NCBI RefSeq assembly: GCF_021134715.1
Contig: NC_060028.1
Coordinates: forward strand, 7,090,501 to 7,154,500
Source of the DNA: Daphnia pulex
Lineage: Eukaryota; Arthropoda; Branchiopoda; Diplostraca; Daphniidae
Direction of reading: 5' to 3'
Length of the DNA: 64,000 bases
Shown here: positions 12,785 through 23,720 of the stretch, piece by piece
Numbering within the stretch: the stretch's first letter is position 1
Layout: each line of letters starts with the position of its first letter
The notes under the pieces: model-generated
Told to the model about the DNA's origin: nothing
Database searches by the model: none
Seen by the model: only the letters and a program-made list of their open reading frames with translations
Translations under genes and position numbers: made by a program

Positions 12785-13150
12785 ATTGGGTAGGATTTGA
12801 CTTGGCTAGTCAACAACACAAGCCAAGGTATAAAAATTATTTACACGATAGCTACTCAGTTGTTCATTTGTGTTTATTTTATAGATCACTGAGATCATAT
12901 CACCACTGTTAGATGGAACAGCTTCAGCTTACCAGTTCTCCAAGTTTTTAGAAGAAGGATTTGACTTGGCTAGTCAACAACACTCCAAGGTATAAAAATT
13001 GTTAAGATGATAGTTACTCAGTTACTCATTTGTGTTTATTTTATAGATCATTGTATTCATATCATCACTGTTACATGGAACACCTTTAGTTGCTGTAAAG
13101 ATGCTGCCAGCTATCCAGCTAATGTTGAAGGCATGCAGTCTCAATCGATC
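12785..13150 (+). pseudogene. Duplicated exon-intron-exon fragment of the nested element
   Basis: Two tandem copies of a unit of about 160 bp. Each has an exon end (coding GFDLASQQHSK), a short intron gtataaaa...tttatag, and an exon start (ATCACTGAGATCATATC or its variant, then CTGTTAGATGG/CTGTTACATGG). It looks like the continuation of the upstream gene, duplicated and decayed. Confidence 0.5.
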
Positions 13151-13632
13151 ATCATAAACTAGTTAGCTCTGCCAACATCAGTGATATTGTTTGTACCAAA
13201 CACACTCAGGCATGCCTTAGTGTGAACTGAGTTCATTGTAAGTGCCCCTCCAATAACTCAGTGCAATTTTAATGTGGTGATTTTATACTTTTTTAATTAA
13301 GTTCATTTGTACTTAAATAGGAGTTTTTATTTTATTTATTATTTTGTTATCACATTTTCATGACATGGCAACGTCATGAAAATTTGCACATTTCAAACAT
13401 ATCGGCAACGTTTAGTGTGTCAAAGACGCTCATTTCTCCTAGCACTTCACGAGAGCACTTCTCTCGTGGTGAAACCGTGAAATAGTGTTTTATTAATGTG
13501 AAATAAGAAGCCGTCAAGTCGATATTCGGTAAGCAGTCTTATCTGATTCTGTGCTTGTTACTTAAATTTAGCTTTTGCTTTCCTCGTAGAAATTTTCCGT
13601 CACATAAAAGTTCCAAACTCTTCATCTATGCG

Positions 13633-14250
13633 ATGGACATCACTCAGTGGAGTGCTTCTGAAGTTAGGCAAGCTTTGGAAGCATAAGGCTTTGAGTTGGA
13701 TATCTGCAAAACCTTTGTGTGAGTCTTTAATTTACTTGTAGTGAGTCTTTCAATTAACCTGCTATATTTTTCTAATTTCAGGTACGCTCAGAGAATCTCA
13801 ATCCAACATGTTCAAGTCAAGCTGAGACAGTGAACACCAATGCTGACAAAGTGAGTCTTTAATTTACTCGTATTGAGTCTTTCAATTAACCTGCTATATT
13901 TTTCTAATTTCAGGTACGCTCAGAGAATCTCAATCCAACATGTTCAAGTCAAGCTGAGACAGTGAACACCAATGCTGACAAAGTGAGTCTTTAATTTACT
14001 CGTATTGAGTCTTTCAATTAACCTGCTATATTTTTCTAATTTCAGGTACGCTCAGAGAATCTCAATCCAACATGTTCAAGTCAAGCTGAGACAGTGAACA
14101 CCAATGCTGACAAAGTGAGTCTTTAATTTACTCGTATTGAGTCTTTCAATTAACCTGCTATATTTCTCTAATTTCAGGTACGCTCAAAGAATCTCAATCC
14201 AACATGTTCAAGTCAAGCTGAGACAGTGAACACAAATGCTGACAAAGTGA
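13633..14250 (+). repeat. SAM-like exon followed by four tandem copies of a 69-nt exon unit
   Basis: MDITQWSASEVRQALEA at 13633 resembles the start of a sterile alpha motif domain, but a TAA follows at once. Next comes a 132-bp unit repeated four times. Each unit contains a 69-nt exon-like block (13782-13850, 13914-13982, 14046-14114, 14178-14246) preceded by ttctaatttcag and followed by gtgagtct. Each block is open in phase 0 and codes for VRSENLNPTCSSQAETVNT plus NADK. Because 69 is divisible by three, any number of copies can be spliced in without shifting the frame. Confidence 0.7.
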
Positions 14251-14610
14251 GTCTGATGGACTGATGTGTTCCGTAATATTTCATTTTGTGACGATTGATT
14301 GTAACTTCAATACAATGATATGTTACTCACATCATTGTTTAATTAGTGCTTTCATTTCTTAAGATTAGTAGACAGATTTTAAGTAGGTAAAAAATTTAAG
14401 TATGCGTAATTAAATAAGTATGGTGAAATAAAGTAAAATAAAGTATGTTGATGAAATAAAGAAGGGAAAAAAAATAAGTATGAACGTCTCACGATTAAGT
14501 AGTTAGAATTAAGTAGTTTGCCGCTGCTGTGCGGAAAGTGGTGTCTTATAGAATTAGTAAGGCGAGTAAAAAAAAGGTTGAAGAATTGAGAAGTAGTTTC
14601 AATCAATTGG

Positions 14611-17600
14611 TTAGTAGGCTGTCACCGAGTAGCAGTTACATGAAAGTAGGATACCGCCACTGTGTGGGACACGACTCAGGTGTGGCCACTCTTTGACGAG
14701 GCTATCGAGGTCAAACGGATGCTTTTCCAGCTTGAAATTCTCCCGGACGTGGACATCTGAGATGTCGAAGCAATGGCGATGATCTCTTGAAGTAACGATG
14801 AAATTGACGATAGGACGGTCGACACATTTTGTTACACCTTCAACGGTTCCCGTCGTCACCTTTCTCTCTTCGCCATGCAAGTTGAGGAGGGCCGCGGTTT
14901 TTCCGTTGATGGCGGATATTTCACTCCCGGAATCGAGGAGCGCGTAGAGCGGAAATTCCTTCCCGTTCGCTTTGAGAATCACTGGGACGATCGGTAACAA
15001 GGTGCAGTTGCCAGCTGACTTGATTGAGACGGATCCGGAGAATTCCACGGGTGGTTTCGCGCTCGCTGGTTTAGAAAAGAGTCGTGGAGCTCCATGCAGA
15101 AGCGGATGATGGACGCCATCGCATTCAGGCTGCGAGCAACGTTCCACGCGGGTGCATCCTCTGCTGAGATGATCGTCGCCCAAACAGCGGAGACACAGAT
15201 TAGCGTCCTTGACGATTTGCGCTCTTTCCTTCACCGTGATTTCGTTGAATTTTCTGCAGTCTATAATATGATGTTGATGCGTGCTGTTGCATCCCGGGCA
15301 TCTTGTCGTTTTGTCGTCGGCATCAGATTCATGATGAGTCACGGTGTTGTTGAATACGTTTGGTCGGTGCAGCACACGACGCTTCTCGTCTGTTGGTTTC
15401 ACGGATCTTTGTTGAGGAGTTTCGATTGAACTGGCTTGGATGGATCGTTCAGCCATGGCGACTCCGTCGAGCCATTGATCCAAATCTTCAACGGTTGCGA
15501 GTGTCGGTTGCATCGCCCAACTCTTCTCACCCCATCGACTTTTCAGTGCCGGTGGGAGCTTCGAAACCAGCTGCGAGAGTGTAGCGTGGCTGTACAGCTC
15601 CATGCCGTATCCTCCAAGTCGTAGAGTCGCTACGACGGAATGAAGATCGGCGGAGAAAGCTCGAAGGGCGCTGAAATCATTGTCCTTAAAGGGACTGAGT
15701 TTAAGAATTGATTCGGTGCAGGCTTGAGAGACGATTTGCGGATTGCCATATCGTTTATGGAGCTCGTTGAGAGCGTGTTGATAAAGTCCGGGATTCAACA
15801 GCGCTCCACCAATGTCTTTCCTGATCGATGGAGTAAGGGCGTCGTGAAGATGAGCGATACGCTCCGCGTCGGAGCTTACGGCATCGTGAACAAAGACCTT
15901 AAACATTTGGATAAACATTGGCCAATTCCGAGGATCTCCGTCGAAGCTTGGCGCTTTCATTCGAGGTGGTTTGATGCTGGAACGACCCGGCGGAGCGTGT
16001 GCTGTACCGAAGTTGTGGATCCATGCATCCGGCGTGTAAACTCCATGCGGGTTGTCGGTCGTCGATGGAGGAACGAAAGGTCCAGGAAAACCGGACGCGA
16101 ATGTCAGATTCGTCGGCACGAAGGGTGGTGCCGAGATGCTCGGAAAGGACGTCGGGACATGTCCAAAGCCGGTTGACGGTGTGGATAACGATGAAGTCGG
16201 AAAGGTGGCCGTGATGGCCGGCCCGTAAATTGAACCCATTCCAAATGGAGATGAAGACGCAATCGGATTGTAGGCGGACAAACCCGGACCGTATGACGGA
16301 CCTAGGCTGACCGGCACATAACTAGTGCTGTAAGGCGGTGCGGATGTGACTTGCGTTGCGCTGGGTGGGACCGTACTCGCCGGGGGCGCACTCGTCGGAA
16401 TTGAACTCGTCGGGACCGTGCTTATTGGAATTGAAGTGGTCGGCGGCGGATTCGGGGGCCAAGCGTGGCTAGTGCTAGACGCTTGCGTGAAAAACGGTGG
16501 TTGAGTCGGCGGAACGGACGGTGGTTGAGCCGGTGGGACGGACGGTGGTTGAGACGGCGGAACGGACGGTGGTTGGGCCGGTGGAACGGACGGTGGTTGA
16601 GTCGGCTGCGTTGGCCTAAAGAAATTCAGTTGACCAGTGTTCCTCCACGATGAAAACCACGACGAAGTGCTCGCTGAAGAACCAGGCGGAAACGGAACCG
16701 AAGCTGAAGATCCAGGCTGGAACGGAACCGAAGCTGAAGATCCGGGCGGAAATGGGACCGAAGCTGAGGACCTGGGCGGCAACGGGACCGACACTGGAAC
16801 GTGCGTCACATTACTGGTCGTGGGAGCGTAGATGGTGGCGGTAGTCAATGGCGTGAACGGATAAGCCGCTGATGAAGAGACTGGAGCGGCAACTGATGTT
16901 GACGTCAGCGGGTCGAACGGTGGTACAATCGTTGTAGGAGCCTGAGGAACTGCTGATGTGGAAATCGGAGCGGTTACCGGCGTCGTAGTCGGTGGAATAA
17001 TCGATACAGGAACCTGAGAGACTGACGTTGGCGGAGTAACGATGTTGTAAACCGTTGACGTGGGCTGACTCGTCATGACCGGCTGCGCTGCAACACTAGT
17101 AGATGACGGTGTTGAAAACGTTGGATTCGTTATACTAGTTGTCACGAAAGCATTCGACGCGCCGGCATTCAAAGGAATATGCGGCACGGATGCGGAACGA
17201 GTAAGTGAGCCGGGCGTGATGGCTTTAAGTAGTCTGCCGAAAAGGTTAACCTTTGGCGTTGGCGGCATCGTCGCTGCCGGTTGGCTGAAGAGCCTCGTTG
17301 GTGTTGGAATCCTAGCGGCAGATCCGACTAACGGTGTGGTCATCGGTAGAGTTTGAGCCGCCGTTGAAATCACGACGGTACTTGGCTGCGGCTGCGGAGT
17401 AGCCATGATTCGAGTTATCGGAGCCGTGGTTGTCATGGTCGACGTTTGTGCAAACGCAGCTGGAGTTTGAGCGAGAAGAGTCGAATTATTCGGGATGGAC
17501 GGGTGCGATGAAATACGGCTGACTCTCGATAAACCGCTCACGACGGATGAAGCGCGTGTTGGTACTGCCTGATCGTCGACGGTAAGATGGTTGAGTTGTT

Positions 17601-18243
17601 GCCGCATGATTGCGCCACTCAAACGCTGAAGATCAATCTCGTCACGTATCTCGCGTTGTTTTCTTTCACTCTCCACCTTTCGTTTGTAATCTTCCGCTTC
17701 TCGGATTTTTGCATCTTCTTCTTCTCTGCGTCTTGTCTCGTCTTCCACTTGCTGGAGCATTAACTCTGCTTCCTTCTCCTTTCGTTCAGCTTCGTGAATT
17801 TTAGCTTGACGTGAGGAGACGCTGGAATGTCGGGATGAAGCTCTTGAAACGACGGAAGCAGACCTCGAATTAGTCTGAGCCAAATAGTCGTCACACTTAG
17901 CCGAAATTGCAAGGTGATCGCAGATGACGGCTTGGAGCCAATTCTTTTCTCCATCGAGATCATCCTGCGAGTAGTTAGGAGCTTTGCACTGAACGTAGCG
18001 GTCGTGACGTTTCTCCATGATGTCGAAATCGCGGACGTAGACGGCACGGAGGGCTCGAACGGTGTCACGATCTTCTTTAGCTGCAATGGATTCCAATATC
18101 TTCTTTCCCGCTTTCGTATGAACCATCTTCCCGCTTGTCCTTAATCTTTTCAGAAGATCAAGATCGGTGATCGACTTAAGATCTGAAAGGATTTCCTCCT
18201 CTTCGTCGATAGAAGCGAGCGCGGGAATTAAAGATTCAGCCAT
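14611..18243 (-). pseudogene. BEL/Pao Gag-protease ORF (interrupted at its 3' end)
   Basis: 1210-aa ORF from the first ATG (MAESLIPAL). Order: helical charged N-terminus with coiled-coil (EAERKEKEAELMLQQVEDE); long Ser/Thr/Pro-rich linker with 8-aa repeats (PPSVPPAQ type, about 16497-16615) and 10-aa repeats (FPPGSSASVP type, about 16674-16800); capsid-like DUF1759 region (PSFDGDPRNWPMFIQMFKVF); zinc-knuckle cysteine/histidine cluster (CLRCLGDDHLSRGC); retropepsin-like DUF1758 domain with the active-site YALLDSGSEISAI. After VPHSGG the frame runs into the nested insertion at 14653 and stops at 14611. The continuation (DILIGQNHPAA) is found at about 11145 on the other side of the insertion. 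Family assignment is by motif pattern. Confidence 0.88.
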
Positions 18244-19369
18244 GACGAAATTTATTTGACGCGAACGGGAGAAGAAATGCAAACGACGAGTGATCAAACG
18301 ATGAGCGAAGTCACGGTAAATTTACACGGAACGATGAGCTGGAAGAACTGGATTCGGATGATGAACCGAAATGTCGGTAGGACCTAACACCACTGGCTGA
18401 AACGGAAGATAAGCCTAGCTGGTGTGTAAAGCCGGCCCGTTGCAAACGGAAATTTCAGTTGTCAGATCAATGGGCTGGACGGGCGGGTTGAAGATGAAAG
18501 TTCCAGCTGACGGGCGGATAAGCCGGACAAACTGTGAAACAGGAACGGAAGATCGATTAGGCCGGACGGCACTGGCTACGACGGATGATAAGCTTTGCTG
18601 AAAGATAGAACCAGCCGACTGCAAACGGGAATTTTAATTGACCAGCCAAAGAGCCGGACAGATTAGACGGGGATTAAAGCTGATACGAGCCAAAGGGCCG
18701 TACAAACTGGTGAGAAATGGAATCAGCTGACGCTGGCCAGAAGAGCCGGACAAGCTGAACGGGAACGATGAGAAGTCAGCTGACACGAGCGGAAGAGCCG
18801 GACAAACTGGGATGAGCTGGAACGGAAGGCAGCTAACGGAATCCAGATGACGGGCGGGTAGTACAGCTGACTGGAAACGGCGGTGATGAACGACGACGGA
18901 GTGAACGGGGTTTGCGGACGGTTCGACGGAACCGACCAACGCAATCGGGACGGAAGAAAGGGAGAACTTACGGACTGTCTGACGAGACCGACCAATAAGT
19001 TCAAACAATAAACGGGGGGAGATACACGGACGATCTGACGAGATCGACCAATGCAATCTTACACACATACACAAATAATTATTATATTCAAATGACGGAC
19101 GGACAACGAAAATGAAATTAAATATAATAATTGTGAGTTGCTGTTCTTCGGTTCGACGATCTGGTAGACTGGAACGGGAAAAAACTGCCAGCTGGCCAGT
19201 TCTCGAGCCGGATGAATCAGCAAACTCGAACGGATCCTGCCACGCGGGACTTTCGCGTCGACGACGAATGGACAGCGGGATGAGACGGTTGTTGAGCTCG
19301 GCAACCTCTCCTTCGATGGCCAGTAGTAACGCCGACCGCGTGGTAATGGCCGCCGTGCCGGGATTCGGA
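18244..19369 (-). other. BEL/Pao 5' leader
   Basis: About 1.1 kb between primer binding site and Gag start. Short ORFs here look accidental. The sequence is rich in repeats of the kind gccggacaa/cgagc, presumably part of the untranslated leader. Confidence 0.5.
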
Positions 19370-19389
19370 TTCCCGGTCGATGCACCAAA
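19370..19389 (-). promoter_or_regulatory. Primer binding site (tRNA-Gly)
   Basis: Read on the minus strand from the inner LTR edge: TGGTGCATCGACCGGGAATC. It matches the complement of the tRNA-Gly(GCC) 3' end including CCA, with one mismatch. It would prime minus-strand DNA synthesis. Confidence 0.75.
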
Positions 19390-19906
19390 TGTTGCCACAC
19401 CACGCGGGTTACGGAACGGAAAAGACACAAACGGAACGTCAATTAGTCAATCCAATGTATTTGTAACAACGTCTACTGGTTGCCTGCCAATAAACACAAA
19501 TAACACGGGCACAAACGGAGAATCGGGACGAGAGACGAACACAATGGCTGCCAAACCAAGTGTCTCGACACAAATCAAAGTGAAATCCAGAAAGGAGATC
19601 CCGTCGTGGGCTCCAACAATTCAGGATGCACACACACACAAAATACACACACACGATTAACTTAAATAAGTACGAACGTAAAGGCCGCCACGCTACGTGA
19701 CGACCCAGGAAGAAAACTTGCACGTGCTGGAGAAGCCAAAACGGAGAGGAAAAAACGGAGCGGAGATGTGTGTCGCGCGGCGAAAAGATTCCAACTGTCT
19801 CGTGGTGATAAGCTCCGCCCTTCTTCTCCGATTTCCTTACCCCCCTCGCGGAGTTGCCAGATCCAATTTGGGGGAAACGCTTTTGGCGGGCTTTAGAACG
19901 GCAACA
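19390..19906 (-). repeat. 5' LTR of the BEL/Pao element
   Basis: 517-bp direct repeat, TG...CA ends, next to the tRNA-Gly-type primer binding site and upstream of the Gag ORF on the minus strand. Confidence 0.93.
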
Positions 19907-21576
19907 TTAGAGTTTTACCAATTTATTATTATACCGAAAGACTTTCCGATTATAGATAATTTGTGTGTAAAACTTGCTGCGAAATCTACCATGAATCTTC
20001 GATTAAGAAATGGTGAGACTACACTTGTATTGCTGTTGATGGCGATACCTGTATAAAATTGCTCATCTTCCCTATCACTCTATCAGAAACGCAACGATAT
20101 CACATGTTTAATAGCGGGAAATTGCGGGAAATTGACGATTAAAATCCGAAGGCAACATCGGAAATGCTGTACGATTTGCTGCCAAAGTGCCGATTATGAA
20201 CAAACAACAGTCAACCAGTAGAAAAATACTGGAACCACTGACTGGGCTCGAATGAACATGCAACACATCTGAAATTGCACTCCCAAAAATATAAACAGGG
20301 TTAATAATGTGTGTTTGTATAATTTCTCCTAAGCTGCAATGAGCCGTAATGCAATTACGTCTCGGAACCTACCAACGTCGAAAGAATTCCATTAAAGGCT
20401 AGACTTATTGCGGGTAAGCTACCGTTAAACAGAAGTCTACGGGTCACTAATCGTCGCTAACTCTTTAATTGACGGCTTAACCTACTCAGTAATGGATTCT
20501 ATATATGGTGCCTTAACCCACTGAGCCACGCCCAGCACCTTATTATAGTTATGGTAATGGTACTATTTATATTTGTTGCGATTTGTTACATATGATGAAA
20601 ATTGAGTTTTTGTATAAGTAGGAAAAGAGAATAAAGGAAAAAAAATAGATTTATTTAATAAGTTGTCTTAATTTTTATTTTCTATTGTTAATTTAACGGG
20701 GTAGTCCTTTATCGAGTCAGCTATCGCATTTGGTTCAAATCCTTGCAACAGCATTGAAACTTTTTCCAATTCAAATTTGTATTCCAAGGTTACGTTTCAT
20801 ATTTTTATTGTCTTTCACAATATTAAAATACAATTTGTGCTTATTTCATGGCCTATAATTATTAATTTCATGGCCTATTAACTATTCTAATTTTTATTTG
20901 AACGGGGATCGATTCGGGACGAGTTTGTTCCGAGAGGACAGTGCAAAAAAAATTCCCGTCGTCTGCAAAGCGCCATCTGTTAGCAACAGCCACATCAAAA
21001 TTGTTTAATCGTGCGATATTTGGCCTCGAATGAAAAAACGAAAACGGTGACGGATAAAATACCCTTTTCATTTATTACATCGTCACTGAATGACAAATGT
21101 ACAATTTTTCTTTCATTTTAAGAGTTGAAAGGACAAACAGTTTGGGAGTGGGATAGAGAGAGCAGGAATATATATCCATCAACGACAAAATAACACACGA
21201 GCGCCGGCTACATCGTAAACCACACACAAAATAGAGTAGAGACTAGAGAGAGCGCAAATACGGAAAAAAAAAGAAATTAAATAAAATTAATAAATTTCAA
21301 AGTTCAGTTGAAAACAAAATGAACTCATTTGAGTTTTTTATTTTTCGGGAATCATGAACGAGTCGAGTCAAGGATATATATTGCAGGAAAGAGAATCTCT
21401 TCCGGTTCAATTCCAGTCTGTTACACAAAAACTTATAAGAGATGGAATGAAACGAAGAAAATAATAGCGAAACAAAGATCAAAAAACAAAATCAATTTTA
21501 AATACAGACGAAAGGAAAAAGATGACATTCAAAGAAAAAAATAATCTTAAAAATAAGAAAATAATGGGGAGACGAA
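19907..21576. other. Non-coding interval with a possible tRNA-derived repeat
   Basis: No exon-like structure. At about 20400-20545 the minus strand begins GGGCGTGGCTCAGTGGGTTA, an A-box-like head typical of tRNA-derived SINEs, but a clear B box is not seen. The remainder is AT-rich. Confidence 0.35.
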
Positions 21577-22772
21577 TTACGAAATTTGTAATAAAATAGT
21601 GGCAGCTGCCACCACATCAAATTTTGTTAGAGAATTAGATTTATAATTGAAAAACAATTCGGTGTTGGGCTGGACCTGGAATGCAATAATAATATTTCGC
21701 TTTCTTCCCGTTCTTTTTAATTCACCAGAATTGTCTTCTTTTTTGGTCAGTTGCCAATCAAAGTCAAGTAAAACTTTTTTCGACGTTTTCACTTTTTTCC
21801 TGGACGCTTTCTCGGCCAATTTCTCCGCTTTGCGCTGGAGTTTTTCCCTTTCCTTGCGCTCCCGTCCGTGGTTGCGTTTGTCTTTGTCAGCAGCCGCTCG
21901 GAGCTCCTTGGGTCGGTGCCTGATTCGGGCCCTTTCGGCCGCCTGCGGCACTAGTAACTCGATCCGGGGTGACTCCATCGTCAACAACTCTTCGCCGCGC
22001 ACTCCGTCGGCCGTGAAATAGACAACGTACGTCTCCAATCCTATTGGGGGCAAATGCGACACAATCAAAATCCAAATTGGCTCGTTTTGATCTCAACTTT
22101 AGTAATTCAACGTACCGATGGATCGCAGCCAATTATTGCCGACGTGATCCAAGTTCCAGTCCGAGACGGGTGACTGCTGGAATGGAGTGTGCAACAACGA
22201 TTTGGATGAGATTTACACGATCGACGACGTCAGCGAGTCCGTAATCCCGCTGGCTCTGTTACTCATCGTACCACTCTGCCTCCACTCGTACCTCATACCA
22301 CTCCGCCTCCACTCGTACCTCGTACCACTCCGCCCTCCGGAGTGATGGCCGCGCTGGACGGATTCGAGCGCATGGCGCATGGAGCCCCTCATCTGGGAAT
22401 CCAGGGCGGCGGGCCGACCGGACAAAAAACGTCGGGCGTTTAATGAGACGGTGGGACGGGCCTCTTCTGTTCCGGCGCTACCGATTAGGCCATATACTGC
22501 GGTTGGACGAAGCGGCCGGCTGGAGTCGACTGCTAGGAACAACCGGAGGTTCGCCTCCGCCAGAGTTGACGTTGGAATGTTCCCTCAAGAATTCCCACTC
22601 GGCCAGCAGCTGCTTCAGTTGCTCGTTGACGTGTTGTTGTTGTGGCAGTGAACGAGGCGGTTGGGAGTGTTGTTGTTGCTGGACGTTGAAGTAACCGCAC
22701 TACTGGCGCTGCTATTCGTTGTCGTGAAATGTTGATGCTCGTGCTGGTAGTACGTCGTCGTCGACTGGTGCA

Positions 22773-23508
22773 CACTCTAAGTTTTTATCTCCTACTTTTT
22801 CCCTTCTTTATATGGTAGAGGCGAAAAAGTAGGAAAAAGGTAGGAAATTCCTTCTACTTTGATGAAGTAGGAAACTATTTTATTCCTTCTACTTTTGCAA
22901 GTAGGGAAAGGTAGGAAATTTTATTCCTTCTACTTTTGAAAGTAGGGAAAAGGTAGGAAATTCCTTCTACTTTAATAAAGTAAGAAATTATTTTTTCATA
23001 CTACTTTTGTATAGTAGGTTAAAAGTAGACTATCTAGCATTATAATGCTTAATAATAATTTGTTAAGCTTAATTAGAATTTTGGGAACATGCTATGGTTA
23101 GTTTTCCTACAGCAACGAAAATGTGACAAGATTCCATTTCATTTACCATAACTTTTAATTATTACTTACGATTTTTTTTTATGTAACAATCAATTAGCAC
23201 AGTGGTTAGCATGCTGGAGTGCTATTCCAAAGGTTGAAGGTTCAAGTCTGGTTAAAGTCAATTGGTGGAGTAGGGAAAAAGTAGACACAATGTAGTTACT
23301 CTACTTTTCTTTGCTACCATGGGGAATTTTTAAATGGTAGACAAATAGTAGATACCCTACTTTTACTGACTACCTTTTCGCTACTTTATTGCAATAGTAG
23401 ACGTTACGTCCACAAGGTAGAAAGCACTACCAAAAAGTAGTATGCCCATTTTGCTACCGAAAAAGTAGCCGAAAGTAGCCGAAAGTAGGAACACAAAAAC
23501 TTAGAGTG
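22773..23508. mobile_element. CACTA-like (EnSpm-type) non-autonomous element
   Basis: 736 bp with terminal inverted repeats: CACTCTAAGTTTTT at the left, AAAAACTTAGAGTG at the right. The 2-bp sequence CA is repeated on both sides, and taking the element out rejoins the poly-Q reading frame. The interior has no ORF but many copies of a gtaggaaa/tcctactt motif (tagtag-type), plus a tRNA-like stretch at about 23203-23260. The 5'-CACT terminus and short target duplication fit the EnSpm/CACTA superfamily. Confidence 0.72.
23203..23262 (+). repeat. tRNA-like fragment inside the CACTA-like element
   Basis: TAGCACAGTGGTTAGCATG resembles a pol III A box, and GGTTCAAGTCT lies at B-box distance. The acceptor stem is not complementary, so this is a decayed tRNA or SINE head and not a functional tRNA gene. 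Confidence 0.4.
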
Positions 23509-23720
23509 CAGCTCTTCAGCCTTGACGGATGAAACAGTGGCAGAGTGGTGGTAGTGACGCTGTTGTTGTTGGAGTTGTTACTGTTGCTGAAGTTGGGTCT
23601 GTTCCTGGGCTTGCTGCTGTTGAATTTTCTGCATCTGTAAAAGTTGCTGATGCTGGAGCTGCTGGGTGGCCTCCTGTTGTTGCTGCTGTTGTTGTTGTTG
23701 GTAGGATAAGTCGGTCGTCG

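Larger units (their letters stand above)
11174..14653 (+). mobile_element. Nested 3.5-kb transposon-like insertion with C2H2 and SAM-like fragments
   Basis: The boundaries were inferred from the interrupted BEL frame. CCGC occurs on both sides (11170-11173, 14654-14657), and taking out 11174-14653 plus one CCGC brings the Gag-protease frame together. Both ends carry dense short AGTA-type motifs (about 11200-11750 and 14360-14650), as expected of subterminal binding arrays. Strong terminal inverted repeats were not found. The interior has intron-containing coding fragments on the plus strand, so it is a DNA-borne insertion and not a retrocopy. The superfamily is not recognised. Confidence 0.65.
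10022..19906 (-). mobile_element. BEL/Pao LTR retrotransposon, pol-deleted, with nested insertion
   Basis: Complete LTR-to-LTR element in minus orientation. Two 517-bp repeats (10022-10538, 19390-19906) start TGTTGCC and end GGCAACA, and differ at two positions by eye. The flanks share TTAG (10018-10021 and 19907-19910), a target-site duplication. Directly inside the 5' LTR (19389 downward on the minus strand) is a primer binding site, TGGTGCATCGACCGGGAATC, complementary to the 3' end of tRNA-Gly with one mismatch. The body codes for a BEL-type Gag-protease; of pol only a short linker remains (near 10650). There is no reverse transcriptase, RNase H or integrase core, so it is non-autonomous. 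Near-identical LTRs imply recent transposition, presumably with enzymes supplied in trans. Confidence 0.92.
21577..23720 (-). pseudogene. SAM-domain / poly-Q gene remnant
   Basis: Minus-strand coding remnants in order. A Q-rich stretch (about 23720-23509) contains an in-frame TAA. It continues across a transposon insertion at 22772 (TTTYYQHEHQHF), then with a frame change into HVNEQLKQLLAEWEFLREHS (about 22660-22590). A degenerate Gly/Arg-rich stretch with three copies of a 27-bp repeat (22268-22335) follows. The next exon codes for DWNLDHVGNNWLRSIG (donor gtacgt near 22113). The last exon, from about 22035 to 21577, begins LETYVVYFTADGVRGEELL, then a Lys/Arg-rich helix (RERKEREKLQRKAEKLAEKA). 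NNWLRSIGLETYVVYF...GEELL fits a SAM domain. The stop, frame changes and insertion point to a pseudogene; the identity of the parent gene is unknown. Confidence 0.5.

Noticed and set aside
13719-14250. CRISPR-like regular repeats
   Set aside because: Repeats are 132-bp exon-intron units without unique spacers and lie in a eukaryotic transposon.
16465-16844. Open frames on the plus strand opposite the Gag ORF (Arg/Trp- and Gly/Glu-rich)
   Set aside because: They are antisense shadows of the Pro/Ser-rich repeat region of the minus-strand BEL Gag; repetitive composition keeps several frames open.
21297-21544. Small Lys-rich ORFs on both strands near 21.4 kb
   Set aside because: A-rich low-complexity sequence; composition alone explains the open frames.
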